15,758 nucleotides of DNA. Source: DAIUCA01 sp964613675. GTDB lineage: Bacteria > Pseudomonadota > Gammaproteobacteria > Competibacterales > Competibacteraceae. A model generated the notes under the pieces. The model worked only from the letters and a program-made list of their open reading frames with translations, was not told the DNA's origin and made no database searches. The translations under genes and the position numbers were made by a program. Below are positions 15,609-15,758 of this stretch, in pieces. The stretch is from assembly GCA_964613675.1 (NCBI GenBank), contig CAZTIH010000054.1, positions 1 to 15,758 of the forward strand, given 5' to 3'. Each line of letters starts with the position of its first letter. Position 1 is the first letter of the stretch.

Positions 15609-15623
15609 TTTGCTCAGTGGCCG
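15599..15623. repeat. 10-bp stem hairpin beside the IS end
   Basis: CGGCTACTGA (15599-15608) pairs fully with TCAGTGGCCG (15614-15623), allowing one G-U pair, around a TTTGC loop. No T-run follows, so it is not an ordinary terminator. It lies six bases left of repeat copy 2 and may belong to the element's terminal structure. Confidence 0.6.
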
Positions 15624-15629
15624 TTAAAC

Positions 15630-15681
15630 TGATCCAGATGCGGGGCAAACCCCGCCGTTCAGGGCGGGGAAGAGATCACCC
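15630..15681 (+). repeat. IS200/IS605-like terminal hairpin, copy 2
   Basis: The 40-nt core (15630-15669) matches 2987-3026 at 39 of 40 positions. It contains the stem CCCCGCC (15650-15656) / GGCGGGG (15663-15669). An alternative stem GCGGGG (15640-15645) / CCCCGC (15650-15655) with a CAAA loop shares the same C-rich arm, so only one can form at a time. It is followed by AAGAGATCACCC and then the stop codon of tnpA read from the other strand. Its place 12 nt beyond the tnpA stop marks it as the element's terminal region, with the rest of the element to the right of the window. Confidence 0.7.
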
Positions 15682-15758
15682 CTAGCCTGGCGTCTGCGGG
15701 TTATCAATGTATTGGCGAATAATCGGGATGGATGCGCCACCACAAGATGCGGCAAAGT
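15682..15758 (-). CDS. tnpA: IS200/IS605-family transposase TnpA (Y1 HUH), C-terminal fragment
   Basis: The frame enters from the right edge on the minus strand and ends at a TAG (15682-15684), giving the last 25 residues plus a partial codon. They read FAASCGGASIPIIRQYIDNPQTPG. The (Y)F-A-x-S-C-G-G-A-x-I-x-x-I-x-Q-Y-I sequence is the C-terminal signature of IS200-type TnpA, the small single-strand-DNA transposase with a Tyr nucleophile and HUH motif; those catalytic residues lie outside the window. The element's terminal palindrome lies directly after the stop. Whether a tnpB accompanies it cannot be seen. Confidence 0.85.
   Translation of the reverse strand, partial: FAASCGGASIPIIRQYIDNPQTPG

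Noticed and set aside
2987..15669. The two 40-nt repeats as ends of one composite transposon
   Set aside because: The 12.6 kb between them is core chromosome in conserved order (smc-zipA-ligA and others) and the repeats face the same way, so a single mobile unit is unlikely.

Overview
The window is an ordinary stretch of gammaproteobacterial chromosome with mobile DNA or defence-like genes at both edges. A gammaproteobacterium is indicated by ZipA, a lineage-restricted division protein, by the smc-zipA-ligA cluster and by the divergent rsgA/orn pair. A classical SMC condensin argues against the MukB-bearing orders (Enterobacterales, Vibrionales, Pasteurellales). Base composition is moderate, with many G and C runs. 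The short-palindrome repeats and IS200/IS605 traces would fit a free-living lineage such as a sulfur oxidiser, but nothing here fixes the genus.

Layout from left to right. Positions 1-613 (minus) hold the N-terminal part of an Rpn/PD-(D/E)XK family nuclease cut by the window edge. Positions 687-2318 hold rsgA (minus) and orn (plus), divergent. A secreted DUF4864 protein (2468-2950) converges on a LysR regulator (3038-3982). Between these two lies a 40-nt palindromic repeat resembling an IS200/IS605 end. The LysR gene is divergent from an ECF-type sigma factor (4032-4757), which overlaps a thioredoxin gene (4747-5085). A bidirectional terminator follows. A LysM/YkuD L,D-transpeptidase (5203-6309, minus) is divergent from a small RRM-like protein (6467-6742), which is followed by a CaCA-family cation antiporter (6811-7758).

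Positions 7759-8022 hold a hairpin and a long inverted repeat of REP/MITE type. Next comes the minus-strand operon smc-zipA-ligA (14335 down to 8023), tightly packed with two 4-nt start/stop overlaps. Together these genes cover chromosome compaction, FtsZ-ring anchoring and DNA nick sealing. A divergent lipoprotein with a rhodanese-like domain follows (14579-15439). The right edge carries a doubtful 35-codon ORF, two strong hairpins, the second copy of the 40-nt repeat (39 of 40 identical to the first), and the C-terminal end of an IS200-type TnpA transposase running off the window.

I found no convincing complete undescribed system. The leads most worth checking are the paired IS200/IS605-like repeats with mutually exclusive stems, the overlapping sigma factor/thioredoxin pair with a cysteine-containing sigma linker, the LysR operator cluster, the rhodanese-like lipoprotein with an altered CxxCW-type motif, and the tiny ORF at 15501.
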